From the NCBI RefSeq assembly GCF_900103635.1, contig NZ_FMXK01000003.1, positions 124,001-188,000 of the forward strand: a DNA stretch of 64,000 nt, given 5' to 3'. The notes under the pieces were generated by a model that saw only the letters and a program-made list of their open reading frames with translations, did not search any database and had not been told where the DNA came from. Both the position numbers and the translations under genes were made by a program. How positions within the stretch are numbered: position 1 is the first letter of the stretch; the number at the start of each line of letters is the position of its first letter. Below are positions 27,195 through 36,242 of this stretch, piece after piece. The stretch is from Butyrivibrio sp. INlla18. GTDB lineage: Bacteria; Bacillota; Clostridia; Lachnospirales; Lachnospiraceae.

Positions 27195-28646
27195 ATGAAA
27201 AATAAAGTAATGAACCCATATTTACCATTGTATGAATATATACCTGATGGAGAACCAAGGATATTTGGCGACAGACTTTATGTTTACGGATCTCATGACT
27301 ATGCGGGAGGAGAACTCGGATTCTGTCCCGGGGATTATATGGTTTATTCTACATCGGTTTCTGATCTAAGTGCATGGCGTTGTGATGGCGTAGCATTTTC
27401 ACGTAAAGACTGTCCACTTCTTGATATGGAGCCAGGTAAGGATGCTATGGCTGCTCCTGATGTGGTTCAGGGAGTTGATGGACGTTACTATATGTATTTT
27501 AATCTGAACAAGCAGCTGTGCTGTCAGATAGCAGTAAGCGATAAGCCTGAGGGCCCATTTTTGTACTATGGAGAAGTGGTAAAGCAGGATGGAACAAGAT
27601 ATGAGGACTTTAAGATGTTTGATCCTGGAGTTCTTGTAGATGATGGAAGGGTATATTTGTTTACCGGCTTTAATATGCCGGGGCCTGTACCTGAGAAATT
27701 TAAGAATCATTTTCCTCCTCTTCCAGAGAGCAGTCTTGGTTTTGAACTTGCTACTGATATGAAGACCATTATCAGAGGACCTGTTTCAATAATACAGGGA
27801 TCAAACAAAGCAATGGGCACAAGTTTTGAGGGACACGGATATTATGAAGCATCCAGTCCCAGAAAGATTAATGGTAAATACGTTATGGTCTATTCATCTG
27901 AGCTTAGCCATGAACTAGCTTATGCGGTTTCAAATGCTCCTCTTGGCGTGTATGAGTACAAAGGGGTGCTTGTCAGCAATGGGGATTTTGGAATAAATGG
28001 CAATAAGGAGCAGGTGATGCCCTATGGAAACACCCATGGTGGGCTGGTTGAACTTGATGGTAGATGGTATGTTTTTTACCATAGGCAGACCCATGGCATT
28101 GAGTGTTCGAGGCAGGGGTGCGCAGAGCAACTACCAATTCTAGAGGACGGATGGTTTGGACAGGCCGAAATTACCAGTTGTGGCCTTAACCAAGAACCGC
28201 TTCCTGCAGATGGTACATATAATGCCTGTTATTGTTGCTATCTTACTTCACCTCATATCAGTAAAAAAAGGCTGAATATACGTGAGTGCAGAAGGGATAC
28301 AGAGCCTCATATCTACGAGGAAAAAATTAGTGATGATGAGAGTAAATCACTCCACTATATAGCAAACATGAAGGATGAAGTTATTGTCGGTTTTAAATAT
28401 TTTGAATTTAGAGAGCCTTCGGGATTTTCTCTGAGACTTAGAGGTACAGGTGCAGTTAGAGTAAAGGCTATCATTGATGAGCCAGAAGGACAGATTGTCG
28501 GAAGGGGTGAAATATGCTTAAGGGGCAGTGACTGGAACGAGCTATATATTGTAGCAGATAAGGTTAGCGGAACACATGCGCTATATTTTGTTTTTGAGAG
28601 TCAGGAGCCTGTGCAGTTTGAGAGTTTTACGATTTTGAATGATTGA
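27195..28646 (+). CDS. Glycoside hydrolase family 43 protein with C-terminal CBM6-like domain
   Basis: 483 residues. The five-bladed propeller covers about 1-330. The catalytic base Asp is in IPDGEPRIF near residue 17, the modulating Asp in FDPGVLVDD near 142 and the acid Glu in GTSFEGHGYYEASSP near 215. Residues from about 370 form a beta-sandwich region resembling CBM6. The enzyme is cytoplasmic, by lack of a signal peptide, and probably removes xylosyl, arabinosyl or galactosyl units. It follows the GH2 gene by 56 bp with an AGAGG site. Confidence 0.88.
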   Translation: MKNKVMNPYLPLYEYIPDGEPRIFGDRLYVYGSHDYAGGELGFCPGDYMVYSTSVSDLSAWRCDGVAFSRKDCPLLDMEPGKDAMAAPDVVQGVDGRYYMYFNLNKQLCCQIAVSDKPEGPFLYYGEVVKQDGTRYEDFKMFDPGVLVDDGRVYLFTGFNMPGPVPEKFKNHFPPLPESSLGFELATDMKTIIRGPVSIIQGSNKAMGTSFEGHGYYEASSPRKINGKYVMVYSSELSHELAYAVSNAPLGVYEYKGVLVSNGDFGINGNKEQVMPYGNTHGGLVELDGRWYVFYHRQTHGIECSRQGCAEQLPILEDGWFGQAEITSCGLNQEPLPADGTYNACYCCYLTSPHISKKRLNIRECRRDTEPHIYEEKISDDESKSLHYIANMKDEVIVGFKYFEFREPSGFSLRLRGTGAVRVKAIIDEPEGQIVGRGEICLRGSDWNELYIVADKVSGTHALYFVFESQEPVQFESFTILND

Positions 28647-28654
28647 GGTGAGAG

Positions 28655-30400
28655 ATGGTAGATTTAAAAGTTAGTCCTTTTTTTCTTAATGATAGGCAGG
28701 TTAAATGGGTTGAAGATACAATAAAAGACATGACGCTGGATGAAAAGTTTGGTCAACTTTTTGTATTACTGAAGGCGACTCCCGGTATCAATGAAGAGAA
28801 TATAAGAGCTGAAGTTGGACGAATTAATCAGGGCGGACACAGATGGCAGGGAGCAGGTAAAAAGGATGCTTACAGGCAGAATAAGCTTTTTCAGAGCAGT
28901 AGCAAATATCCTCTTTTGATTGCGGCTAATTGTGATGACGGAGGGATTGGAGCAGTTCCTGAAGGCACATTCGTAGCAACAGCGGCCGAGTGTGGAGCTG
29001 GTAAGGATACACAGAACGCTTACAACCTTGGATATGTATCAGGCAAAGAAGCTTCAGCGGTGGGATGTAACTGGATGTTTAATCCTGTTGTGGATATCTA
29101 TATGAACTGGAGAAATACTATCGTAAATACAAGGAGTTTTGGATCAGACCGCGAGAAAGTTTTGCAGAATGCAAGAGCCTATATCAAGGGAGTTAAGGAT
29201 GCTAATCTCAACATGGCATGTACTGCCAAGCACTTCCCTGGAGATGGCGTTGAGGAACTGGATCAGCATCTGGCTATGGGCGTCAACAATCTTTCCGTTG
29301 ATGAGTGGGAAAAGAGCTTTGGATATGTATATAGAACCCTTATTGACGAAGGACTTGAAGCAATAATGGTGGGGCACATTGCACTTCCGGAAATGAGCCG
29401 TAAGCTCTGCCCTGGCATACGAGATCAGGATATAAAACCTGCTACAATGGCAAAAGAGCTTTTGACAGATCTTCTTCGTGATGACATGGGCTTTAATGGT
29501 CTTGTGATAACAGATGCAACACATATGGTGGGATTTTCGGCTACAAGTAAAAGGAGTGAAGCTATCCCAAAAGCCATCATTGCGGGATGCGATATGATCC
29601 TGTTTGCAAATGATATTGAGGAAGATATCTCTTTTTTAAAAAAAGCATATGAAAGTGGTGAATTGACGGATGAAAGGCTCACGGATGCTCTCAGAAGGAT
29701 TTTGGGTATGAAGGCGCATCTTAATATGAGCACAGAGCAACGAAATTTTCCTGATGAGAAGGGGCTTGAAATAATAGGGTGCTGGCAGCATCTTGAGTAT
29801 GCAAAGCAAGCTGCGGATCAGTGTATAACTCTGGTGAAGGATACTAGGAATTATTTACCATGGGATATTTCCAAGGGGAATAGGTTGTTTCTTGTGTATG
29901 TGGGGTCTACGCCTACAACACTTGGTTATAGAAAGGATCCGGTAAAGCAGGTGGTAATTGACGAGTTGACAGATGCTGGATTTGAGGTGGATGTTTGCCC
30001 CAACTACTTTGACCTGGAGCTTGACAATGGAATATCTCCTATGAATTTTGTAAGAATGCTTAGCCATGAGAAAAGAGAAGACTTTGTAAAAAAACACGAC
30101 TTGGCGCTGGTGGTCATCAATGTTAAAGGCTATGCTCAGGAAAATAATGTACGTTTGAGATGGAGTGTCAACCACAGCGTTGAGCTACCATGGTACAACG
30201 AAGAAATACCAACAATAGGAATGAGCCTCAATTATACTAACCATCTTATCGATGTTCCTCAGATTCACACTTTTATCAATGCCTATGCGCCAAGGAGGGA
30301 ACATATAAGAGCAGCCATTGATAAGATGATGGGTAAAAGCTCTTTTAATGGAACTGCGGATGAATCTGTGTTCTGCGGAAGGTGGGACACAAGGTTATAA
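28655..30400 (+). CDS. Glycoside hydrolase family 3 protein
   Basis: 581 residues with the N-terminal GH3 barrel and a C-terminal alpha/beta domain. The substrate-binding motif KHFPGDGVEELDQH lies near residue 190 and the nucleophile Asp in VITDATHM near 290. The KHFPG pattern and length are closer to beta-N-acetylhexosaminidase-like GH3 proteins than to the 700-residue beta-glucosidases, but the substrate is likely to follow the operon (plant-derived glycans). The start lies 8 bp after the GH43 stop, with GAGGTGAGAG upstream. Confidence 0.87.
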   Translation: MVDLKVSPFFLNDRQVKWVEDTIKDMTLDEKFGQLFVLLKATPGINEENIRAEVGRINQGGHRWQGAGKKDAYRQNKLFQSSSKYPLLIAANCDDGGIGAVPEGTFVATAAECGAGKDTQNAYNLGYVSGKEASAVGCNWMFNPVVDIYMNWRNTIVNTRSFGSDREKVLQNARAYIKGVKDANLNMACTAKHFPGDGVEELDQHLAMGVNNLSVDEWEKSFGYVYRTLIDEGLEAIMVGHIALPEMSRKLCPGIRDQDIKPATMAKELLTDLLRDDMGFNGLVITDATHMVGFSATSKRSEAIPKAIIAGCDMILFANDIEEDISFLKKAYESGELTDERLTDALRRILGMKAHLNMSTEQRNFPDEKGLEIIGCWQHLEYAKQAADQCITLVKDTRNYLPWDISKGNRLFLVYVGSTPTTLGYRKDPVKQVVIDELTDAGFEVDVCPNYFDLELDNGISPMNFVRMLSHEKREDFVKKHDLALVVINVKGYAQENNVRLRWSVNHSVELPWYNEEIPTIGMSLNYTNHLIDVPQIHTFINAYAPRREHIRAAIDKMMGKSSFNGTADESVFCGRWDTRL

Positions 30401-30493
30401 AGATAACTATATAATAGTCAGGTAAACTTGCTTTTTTGTAACGTAAGAAAATGTTGCAAAATGGCAAAAGTGTGTAATGTGGAAGGTAAAAGG

Positions 30494-31336
30494 ATGGCAG
30501 GATTTGATCAATTTGAAAAAAAACGCGATATGATAGTGTGCATCGATTCAGACGGCTGTGCAATGGACACCATGAATATAAAGCACATTAGATGCTTTGG
30601 ACCTTGCATGGTTGATGAGTGGAATCTGGGACAGTGGAATGGCAAGATATTGGAAAGATGGAATGAGATAAACCTCTTTTCCAAGACCAGAGGTATCAAC
30701 AGGTTCAAGGGACTAGCGCTGATGCTCTCTGAAGTAAATGAGAAATACTGCCAGATAGATGGAATAAATGCATTAAATGAATGGGCTAATGAGGCACCTG
30801 AGTTGTCAAATGCCGCATTGGAGAAGATGATACCTAAGGGAGAAATTTTTTCAAAGGCACTTAGCTGGAGCAAGGCCGTAAACAGGTCGATAGAGGAGCT
30901 TCCTCAGGATGAGATTAAGCCTTTTGACGGCGTAATCGAAACTTTAAAAAAAATCCATAAGACTTGTGATATTGCAGTTGTTTCCAGCGCCAATCCAGAA
31001 GCTGTGAAGGTGGAGTGGGAGAGATTCGGTCTTCTTGATCATGTGGATCTTATATGTTCTCAGGATGTGGGAAGCAAATCTTTTTGCATAGGTGAGATTA
31101 TTAAGAAAGGATATAAACTGGAGCATATACTTATGTGCGGAGATGCACCAGGGGATGAACTGGCCGCTAAGGAAAATGGCGTACTGTTTTATCCTATACT
31201 TGTTGGAATGGAGAGTGAGTCCTGGACTGAGCTCAGGGAAGACGCACTTACTTTTTTTCTGGAAGGTACCTATGATGGTGAATATCAGGATAACGTGCGA
31301 AGACGTTTTAATGATACCCTTGGGGAACGGGGTTAG
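30494..31336 (+). CDS. HAD-family hydrolase
   Basis: 280 residues. The ATG at 30494 is preferred (GGAAGG 7 bases upstream) over the ATG at 30428. Motif I is VCIDSDGCAMD, where the two nucleophile/acid aspartates flank a serine; motif II is VVSSAN and motif IV is CGDAPGDELAA. A long helical cap of about 100 residues lies between motifs I and II. It is the last gene of the polysaccharide operon and may dephosphorylate a sugar phosphate or other metabolite. Substrate unknown. Confidence 0.8.
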   Translation: MAGFDQFEKKRDMIVCIDSDGCAMDTMNIKHIRCFGPCMVDEWNLGQWNGKILERWNEINLFSKTRGINRFKGLALMLSEVNEKYCQIDGINALNEWANEAPELSNAALEKMIPKGEIFSKALSWSKAVNRSIEELPQDEIKPFDGVIETLKKIHKTCDIAVVSSANPEAVKVEWERFGLLDHVDLICSQDVGSKSFCIGEIIKKGYKLEHILMCGDAPGDELAAKENGVLFYPILVGMESESWTELREDALTFFLEGTYDGEYQDNVRRRFNDTLGERG

Positions 31337-31668
31337 AGGAACTTTTGCAACATTATGCCACTTTCAGATGAGTTTCGATATTTCTTTTTCCTTTCAATAA
31401 TGGGAATCACATATTGTACTAGAGAAGATCATGCTCAAGCTATTTAATGGTTTTTTTATGAATGAATTATCGTTATAATGATATACTTTATATTAGAAAA
31501 AAGTATATTCAAGGAGCGGCTTTTATGTTCATGACCATGGAGGGAGCCAAAGCATTAGCTTGGGCATGGCAGTTTGTTTTTTACTAATCCATACACTTGC
31601 AGGAAACCGTAGTGAAAAGAACTACTGGTTAAACTAGGTTCATATGGAATATAGAGACGAGGTTCTAA
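31337..31668 (+). other. Leader region of the EAL/GGDEF locus
   Basis: This 332-bp gap holds a sequence shared with the other EAL gene (ATCGTTATAATGATA, 31469-31483), a 20-codon reading frame with its own AAGGAG site (31525-31587), a hairpin inside that frame (CCATG near 31536 with CATGG near 31564, inner stem closing on ATTA), and a second weaker stem near 31607-31630. It does not match the c-di-GMP riboswitch consensus that I know. Confidence 0.5.
31525..31587 (+). CDS. Possible 20-residue leader peptide
   Basis: ATG with AAGGAG eight bases upstream opens a 20-codon frame (MFMTMEGAKALAWAWQFVFY, then TAA) whose middle coincides with a strong hairpin. Either the hairpin is the functional element or translation of this peptide controls its folding ahead of the EAL gene. 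Coding status is uncertain. Confidence 0.35.
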   Translation: MFMTMEGAKALAWAWQFVFY

Positions 31669-32469
31669 ATGAGTCAAGGATTAGTAGAAAGCAGGGAAGA
31701 ATATTTACTTGCAAATTTCGAGCGAGCAATTGATAATGGTTGGATTGAGATATATTCGCAGCCTGTAATTCGCGCGTCTAATGGCAGAGTATGCGAGGAA
31801 GAGTTGTTTGCACGATGGGATGATCCTGTACTCGGAGTTCTCAATCCAGATGAATTCATACCAGTATTGGAAAAAAATGGCGTTGTTGGACGTCTGGATC
31901 TGTATATTCTTGAAAAAACTCTTGCTAATATTCAGCAGCAATCCAGTGTCGGAGTTAATTTCGCGATTACATCCATCAATATTTCATTGGTGGATTTTCA
32001 GAATAAAAATTTTGTAAAAGAAATAGAAAATAGAGTCTTAGCTTCAGGTGTTTCCAGGAAGCAAATTGCTTTTGAGCTGTCTGAAAACACGGCTTTAGTA
32101 GAAAATCATAAAATAGCTGTTCAGTTAGCAAAGCTCAAGAAATTAGGTTATAGATTGGAAATAGATGATTTTGGCTATAACTGTATTCCACTTATGCTAT
32201 CCCCGTTATTCCATTTTGATGCATTAAAACTGAATATGGAGTTGATAAGATATATTCCAACTAGTCAGAAAGCTGTCGCAATCGTGGATGGTCTCATCAA
32301 AATGTCCAGAAAACTCGGCATGGATATCATTGCAAAAGGAGTAGAAAATCAAGACCAGGTAGATTTTTTGTATGGAATCGGCTGTGCCAAGCTTCAGGGC
32401 TTTTATTATAGTAGACCTGTAGCTGTTACAGATCTTTATAACTTTGCCAAAAAAATAAACAGTTCTTGA
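31669..32469 (+). CDS. EAL-domain protein, probable N-terminal part of a split EAL-PAS-GGDEF protein
   Basis: 266 residues, essentially one EAL domain. Motifs: EELFARWDD (EAL position), NISLVDF, ELSEN, EIDDFGYN, KLNMELI, IAKGVEN and QGFYYSRP. The DDFG aspartates are present, but KxD is KxN and the EGVE motif begins with K, so phosphodiesterase activity may be weak or lost. The frame ends at TGA 32467, shortly after an A7 run (32449-32455), and the next frame carries the linker and PAS/GGDEF part that often follows EAL in one Lachnospiraceae protein. One extra A would join the two frames. Confidence 0.85.
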   Translation: MSQGLVESREEYLLANFERAIDNGWIEIYSQPVIRASNGRVCEEELFARWDDPVLGVLNPDEFIPVLEKNGVVGRLDLYILEKTLANIQQQSSVGVNFAITSINISLVDFQNKNFVKEIENRVLASGVSRKQIAFELSENTALVENHKIAVQLAKLKKLGYRLEIDDFGYNCIPLMLSPLFHFDALKLNMELIRYIPTSQKAVAIVDGLIKMSRKLGMDIIAKGVENQDQVDFLYGIGCAKLQGFYYSRPVAVTDLYNFAKKINSS

Positions 32470-34229
32470 CAGTTGAAGATGCCCGAGAAGGAGATTATTA
32501 TACTCAGGTTGATAAGGTAAATATCCACGAATTTTTTTATTCCAAAGAGAGCAGTGGAAAACAAGATAGTAAAGAAAATGAGGCCCCTATTGCAGTATTA
32601 GAGATAAGCGAAGATGAAATACGCGTTATTAGGGCAAATGATACGTTCTCTAGCTTTATTAGAGATAATTTCCCTAGAAAAGAAGATATTAGAAATTTTA
32701 AATATAGTTCTTTGGATGATTCTCTGAGCAGTTATGTGATTTCTGCAATTAGGAAGTGTGCATATTCTGATGAAAAATCTATTATTGAAGATAAAACTCC
32801 AACTGGCAATACGGTGCATATGGTGATTCAAAAAATGGCAGAAAACCCGGTTACAGGCCGCATTGCTGTCATCTTTTCAGTAATTTTTGTTGAGAATTCT
32901 AAAAAAGATGCAATGTCTTTATCGTACAATTACGTTGCCAGGGCGCTATCAGAGGACTATGTCGCGCTTTATATTGTTGATATTGAGACCAATAATTATG
33001 TTGAATATCATTTAGATGGGCATAATCGTAATATTACTAGAGAAACGACTGGTAAAGACTTTTTTTATGACGCCCGCAATGATGTAGAAAACAAGACCTA
33101 TCCCGAAGACAGAAAAATGTTCAAGGAGCTTTGCACCAAAGAAAATGTACTGCAGCAAATAGCTGAGCAGGGCACTTTTTCCATGACTTATAGAGCTAGT
33201 GATGAGATGGGAGTGCGATATGTGAATTTCAAGGCAGTAATTGATAAAAGTGATGATAAGCATATTATTATCGGGGTAAATAGCGTTGACAGGCAGATCA
33301 AACTGCAGCAGGCATTTAAGTTACTTCAGGAAGAAAAAAATATTTTTTCCAGAATAGCAGCTCTTTCAGGCGATTACTTTGCTATATATACGATAAATCC
33401 TGATGATAATTCTTACTCTGTTTATAAGACCGTTCAAGGAGAGCGTTTTATAGGAAAAAAAGATAGCGGAGATGACTTCTTTAGCGAGACGCTGGTACGC
33501 ATTAATAAAGTAATACATCCAGATGACTTAAAGGGCTTTATGAAAAATTTCAGTAAGGCCAATATTTTAAAAAAGATAGCGGAAGATGGCTTTTTTGAAT
33601 GTCAATATAGATTGATCGTAGGTTCAAAACCCACATATTTTATGCAAAAAGGTGTCCTGATCACAGAAAATGATGAGAAGAAGATCATCATTGGGCTCAT
33701 CAATGTTGATGAAGTTGTTAAAAAAGATAAAGAATACGCTGAGAACCTTTCTGTTGCTGAGACTATGGCTTTGAAGGATGAACTTACAGGAGTAAAGAAT
33801 AAGCATGCCTATACAATGGCGGAAAAGGAAATGGCTGAATTACTTAAATCAGGTACGTGCAAAAAATTTGCCATAGTAGTTTTTGATATCAATGGCCTAA
33901 AGTATATAAACGATAATTTCGGACATGTAAAGGGGGATGAGTTTATCAAAGAAGGTTGCAGGATGCTTTGCGAGACTTATGCACATAGTCCTGTATACAG
34001 GATTGGCGGAGATGAGTTTGTGGTCATTATACAGGGACGGGATTATGATGATCGTAACTACTTGATGGAAATAATTGAAAAGAAAAACAATGAAAATAAA
34101 GTGCGTGGTGAAGTAACTATGGCTGCTGGCATGGCCACTGGAACAAGAAAATCAAATATAAATGATGTTTTCATGAAGGCAGATGCCAAGATGTATGAGA
34201 AAAAGAAGAAAATGAAAGAAGAGATGTAG
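32466..34229 (+). CDS. PAS/GGDEF diguanylate cyclase-like protein, probable C-terminal part of a split protein
   Basis: 587 residues counted from a TTG that overlaps the EAL stop (TTGA). No good ribosome site fits this start, which supports the split-protein reading. Two PAS-like repeats (about 140-270 and 290-420, each with AIYTINPDDNSY/ALYIVDIETNNY-type cores) precede a GGDEF domain with DELTGVKNKHAY near 437 and RIGGDEFVVI near 520. The GGDEF active site is intact, so c-di-GMP synthesis is expected if the protein is made. Confidence 0.85.
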   Translation: MTVEDAREGDYYTQVDKVNIHEFFYSKESSGKQDSKENEAPIAVLEISEDEIRVIRANDTFSSFIRDNFPRKEDIRNFKYSSLDDSLSSYVISAIRKCAYSDEKSIIEDKTPTGNTVHMVIQKMAENPVTGRIAVIFSVIFVENSKKDAMSLSYNYVARALSEDYVALYIVDIETNNYVEYHLDGHNRNITRETTGKDFFYDARNDVENKTYPEDRKMFKELCTKENVLQQIAEQGTFSMTYRASDEMGVRYVNFKAVIDKSDDKHIIIGVNSVDRQIKLQQAFKLLQEEKNIFSRIAALSGDYFAIYTINPDDNSYSVYKTVQGERFIGKKDSGDDFFSETLVRINKVIHPDDLKGFMKNFSKANILKKIAEDGFFECQYRLIVGSKPTYFMQKGVLITENDEKKIIIGLINVDEVVKKDKEYAENLSVAETMALKDELTGVKNKHAYTMAEKEMAELLKSGTCKKFAIVVFDINGLKYINDNFGHVKGDEFIKEGCRMLCETYAHSPVYRIGGDEFVVIIQGRDYDDRNYLMEIIEKKNNENKVRGEVTMAAGMATGTRKSNINDVFMKADAKMYEKKKKMKEEM

Positions 34230-34332
34230 ACTAGTAATTCTTATGGAGAGTACGATACCTTAATGGAGATGCTAGAAGCGTATCTGAAAGAGGGATACGA
34301 AAACGGTTGGAATAACTAATAGTGTGAATGAA

Positions 34333-34357
34333 AAGGCAGCAGTATGCTGTCTTTTTT
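34333..34357 (+). terminator. Terminator after the GGDEF gene
   Basis: AAGGCAGCA pairs with TGCTGTCTT across a 3-nt loop (one G-T pair), running into a T tract (34352-34357). The 100 bp before it contain an in-frame tail of 29 codons after the GGDEF stop that look like a gene remnant. Confidence 0.7.
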
Positions 34358-34363
34358 ATTTTG

Positions 34364-34425
34364 TTGACAGAAAAAGAAATTGGTCTCATAATATATCAAA
34401 ATGATATATATCATTTTGATATATT
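34364..34425 (+). promoter_or_regulatory. Promoter and 36-bp palindromic operator of the ferredoxin-PadR-flavodoxin operon
   Basis: TTGACA (34364-34369), 17 bp, CATAAT (34387-34392). A perfect 36-bp palindrome occupies 34390-34425 and overlaps the -10 box and the expected transcription start. Each half contains TATCAAAATGATA, so there are two operator half-units. A repressor here would block transcription; the PadR protein encoded in the operon is the obvious candidate. Confidence 0.7.
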
Positions 34426-34450
34426 ACTTTGACAAGAGGAGTATAAAATC

Positions 34451-35182
34451 ATGAGACAAAAAGTAAGAAAGTGCCTATTACTTATTTCTTTTCTGTTATT
34501 TCCTATTACCATTTGGTATTTTTCTCCATATCTGATCATCAATGCAGCTATGGAGCATATCATAAATGGTAGCTTTATTGTTTTTTGCTTGATGCTTGTG
34601 CTATCAATGTTTTTGGGAAGGGCATGGTGCGGATATTTTTGTCCAGCTGGAGGACTTCAAGAATGCGCCATGAGAGTAAATGACAACCCAGCCAAGCAAA
34701 AAAATAGAGACAAGATAAAATATGTTATCTGGACAGTGTGGATAATTGCAGTGATCGCATCATTTATCTGTGGGAAAAATGATGTTAGAATTAATCCATT
34801 CTATATGACAGATCATGGTATTTCTGTTTCGGGCATAACTAATTATGTTGTGTACTACGCGGTGATCATGCTGCTAGTTATGCCATCAATTATTCATGGA
34901 CGAAGGGCGGCTTGCCACTATATTTGCTGGATGGCGCCGTTTATGGTGATCGGAAGTACAGTCGGCAGGTGGCTGCACCTTCCTCAGCTTCATATAGAGG
35001 CTGACACAGAAAAATGTGTCAAATGTGGCCTTTGCAATAAGGCTTGTTCTATGGGACTTGATGTTAGAGAAATGGTCCAAGCTAACAGCATCTCAAAGAA
35101 TACGGAATGCATACAGTGCGGAGCCTGCGTTGATGGATGCCCCAAAAAGGCTCTAAAGTATAAATGGACATGGAAAAGGTGA
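34451..35182 (+). CDS. Membrane 4Fe-4S ferredoxin-type protein (NapH/MauN-like)
   Basis: 243 residues with about four membrane helices. GRAWCGYFCPAG near residue 58 and ACHYICWMAPF near 155 are polyferredoxin-type cysteine motifs next to the membrane. Two cytoplasmic 4Fe-4S clusters follow at CVKCGLCNKACSM (near 196) and CIQCGACVDGCPKKAL (near 222). It should pass electrons at the membrane. It heads an operon with PadR and flavodoxin genes, which fits a redox role. The partner oxidoreductase is not in the window. Confidence 0.85.
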   Translation: MRQKVRKCLLLISFLLFPITIWYFSPYLIINAAMEHIINGSFIVFCLMLVLSMFLGRAWCGYFCPAGGLQECAMRVNDNPAKQKNRDKIKYVIWTVWIIAVIASFICGKNDVRINPFYMTDHGISVSGITNYVVYYAVIMLLVMPSIIHGRRAACHYICWMAPFMVIGSTVGRWLHLPQLHIEADTEKCVKCGLCNKACSMGLDVREMVQANSISKNTECIQCGACVDGCPKKALKYKWTWKR

Positions 35183-35186
35183 AAAG

Positions 35187-35729
35187 ATGGCAAAAGATAG
35201 AAAGATAGACGTTGTGATACTGGGTCTTTTAGCACACGAAGATCTGACAGGGTACGATATTAAAAAACAGATCGATGGCGCAATCTCTTTTTTCTGGAAA
35301 GGGAGCTTTGGAAGCATTTATCCAGCTCTTGGCGAAATGGAAAAACAGGGACTTGTAAAGCGAAAGACATCGGATAAGAGTAGCGGCCGCGAAAAAATAG
35401 TTTATCAGATCACCAAGGATGGAAAAGAGACCCTCAAGGCGTGGATAAATGATGAAAAGGCCACGAACGACCTTAAATACGAGACTCTTTTAAAAATGTA
35501 TTTCGGCGGCATACAAGATAGAAGCGTGACGATTCGAAATATTGAGATTTTTGAGCAACAGGTAAAAGAGAATCTGGAAGTCCTTAAGTTTTATAAGGGA
35601 AATCTGGAGAAGGTTCTTGATAAGGAGGACCATGTTCATTACTATTTGACAGTTTTGTTTGGAATTGAGACTTATGAGGCCTATTTAAAATGGTGCAGTA
35701 AGGCCAAAAAGATCATGAAGGAGAAATGA
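35187..35729 (+). CDS. PadR-family transcriptional regulator
   Basis: 180 residues: a PadR winged helix (VILGLLAHEDLTGYDIKKQI at the start, SIYPALGEMEKQGLVKR as the recognition and wing region) and a C-terminal helical dimerisation domain. Four bases separate it from the ferredoxin gene and one from the flavodoxin gene. It probably represses its own operon through the palindrome at 34390-34425. The inducer is unknown. Confidence 0.9.
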   Translation: MAKDRKIDVVILGLLAHEDLTGYDIKKQIDGAISFFWKGSFGSIYPALGEMEKQGLVKRKTSDKSSGREKIVYQITKDGKETLKAWINDEKATNDLKYETLLKMYFGGIQDRSVTIRNIEIFEQQVKENLEVLKFYKGNLEKVLDKEDHVHYYLTVLFGIETYEAYLKWCSKAKKIMKEK

Positions 35730-35730
35730 T

Positions 35731-36219
35731 ATGAGTACAGCGGTTGTTTATTATTCAATGCTTGGAAATAGTGAGATGGTAGCTGAGCACATAGCTAAAA
35801 AGCTTGGCGCAGATGTTATACGAATTGAGCCCGACAAGGCTTATCCTGACAAGGGCGCAAAGAAATTCCTGTGGGGTGGAAAAAGTGCAGTGATGGGCGA
35901 GATGCCAGTACTTAAGTCTTACGAATTTGATGCCTCCAAGTATGATGAGGTCATTATTGGCTTTCCTGTTTGGGCTAGCCGACCTGCACCTCCAATCTGG
36001 ACATTTATAAACGAGCAAAAAGATGTGCTAAGAGAAAAGAAGATTGCAGTGTTTGCCTGCCAGAGTGGAAACGGCGCAGAAAAGGCTTTTGACAGGATCA
36101 AAAAGCAGGTTGGGGGGGAAAAGTTTGAAGCCGAGCTCATACTTATTGATCCAAAGACCAGGGTTAATGCGGATAATGATGGGAAGATAGATTCTTTTTG
36201 TGATAAACTTCATTATTGA
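35731..36219 (+). CDS. Flavodoxin
   Basis: 162 residues with the flavodoxin fold. The FMN phosphate loop is at YYSMLGNSEMVAEHIAKKL (residues 7-25), a variant of the T/S-x-T/S-G-x-T motif, and the FMN-stacking region is at IIGFPVWASRPAPPIW near 72. This belongs to the flavodoxin-4-like group often encoded next to PadR or MarR regulators. Acts as an electron carrier or small quinone/NADPH-type reductase in the cytoplasm. Its start overlaps none and lies 1 bp after the PadR stop. Confidence 0.88.
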   Translation: MSTAVVYYSMLGNSEMVAEHIAKKLGADVIRIEPDKAYPDKGAKKFLWGGKSAVMGEMPVLKSYEFDASKYDEVIIGFPVWASRPAPPIWTFINEQKDVLREKKIAVFACQSGNGAEKAFDRIKKQVGGEKFEAELILIDPKTRVNADNDGKIDSFCDKLHY

Positions 36220-36242
36220 AAGACAATGATAAGGTGAAATAT

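Noticed and set aside
31460-31660. c-di-GMP-I or -II riboswitch upstream of the EAL gene
   Set aside because: The conserved core and receptor segments of these classes are not present, although the leader is structured.
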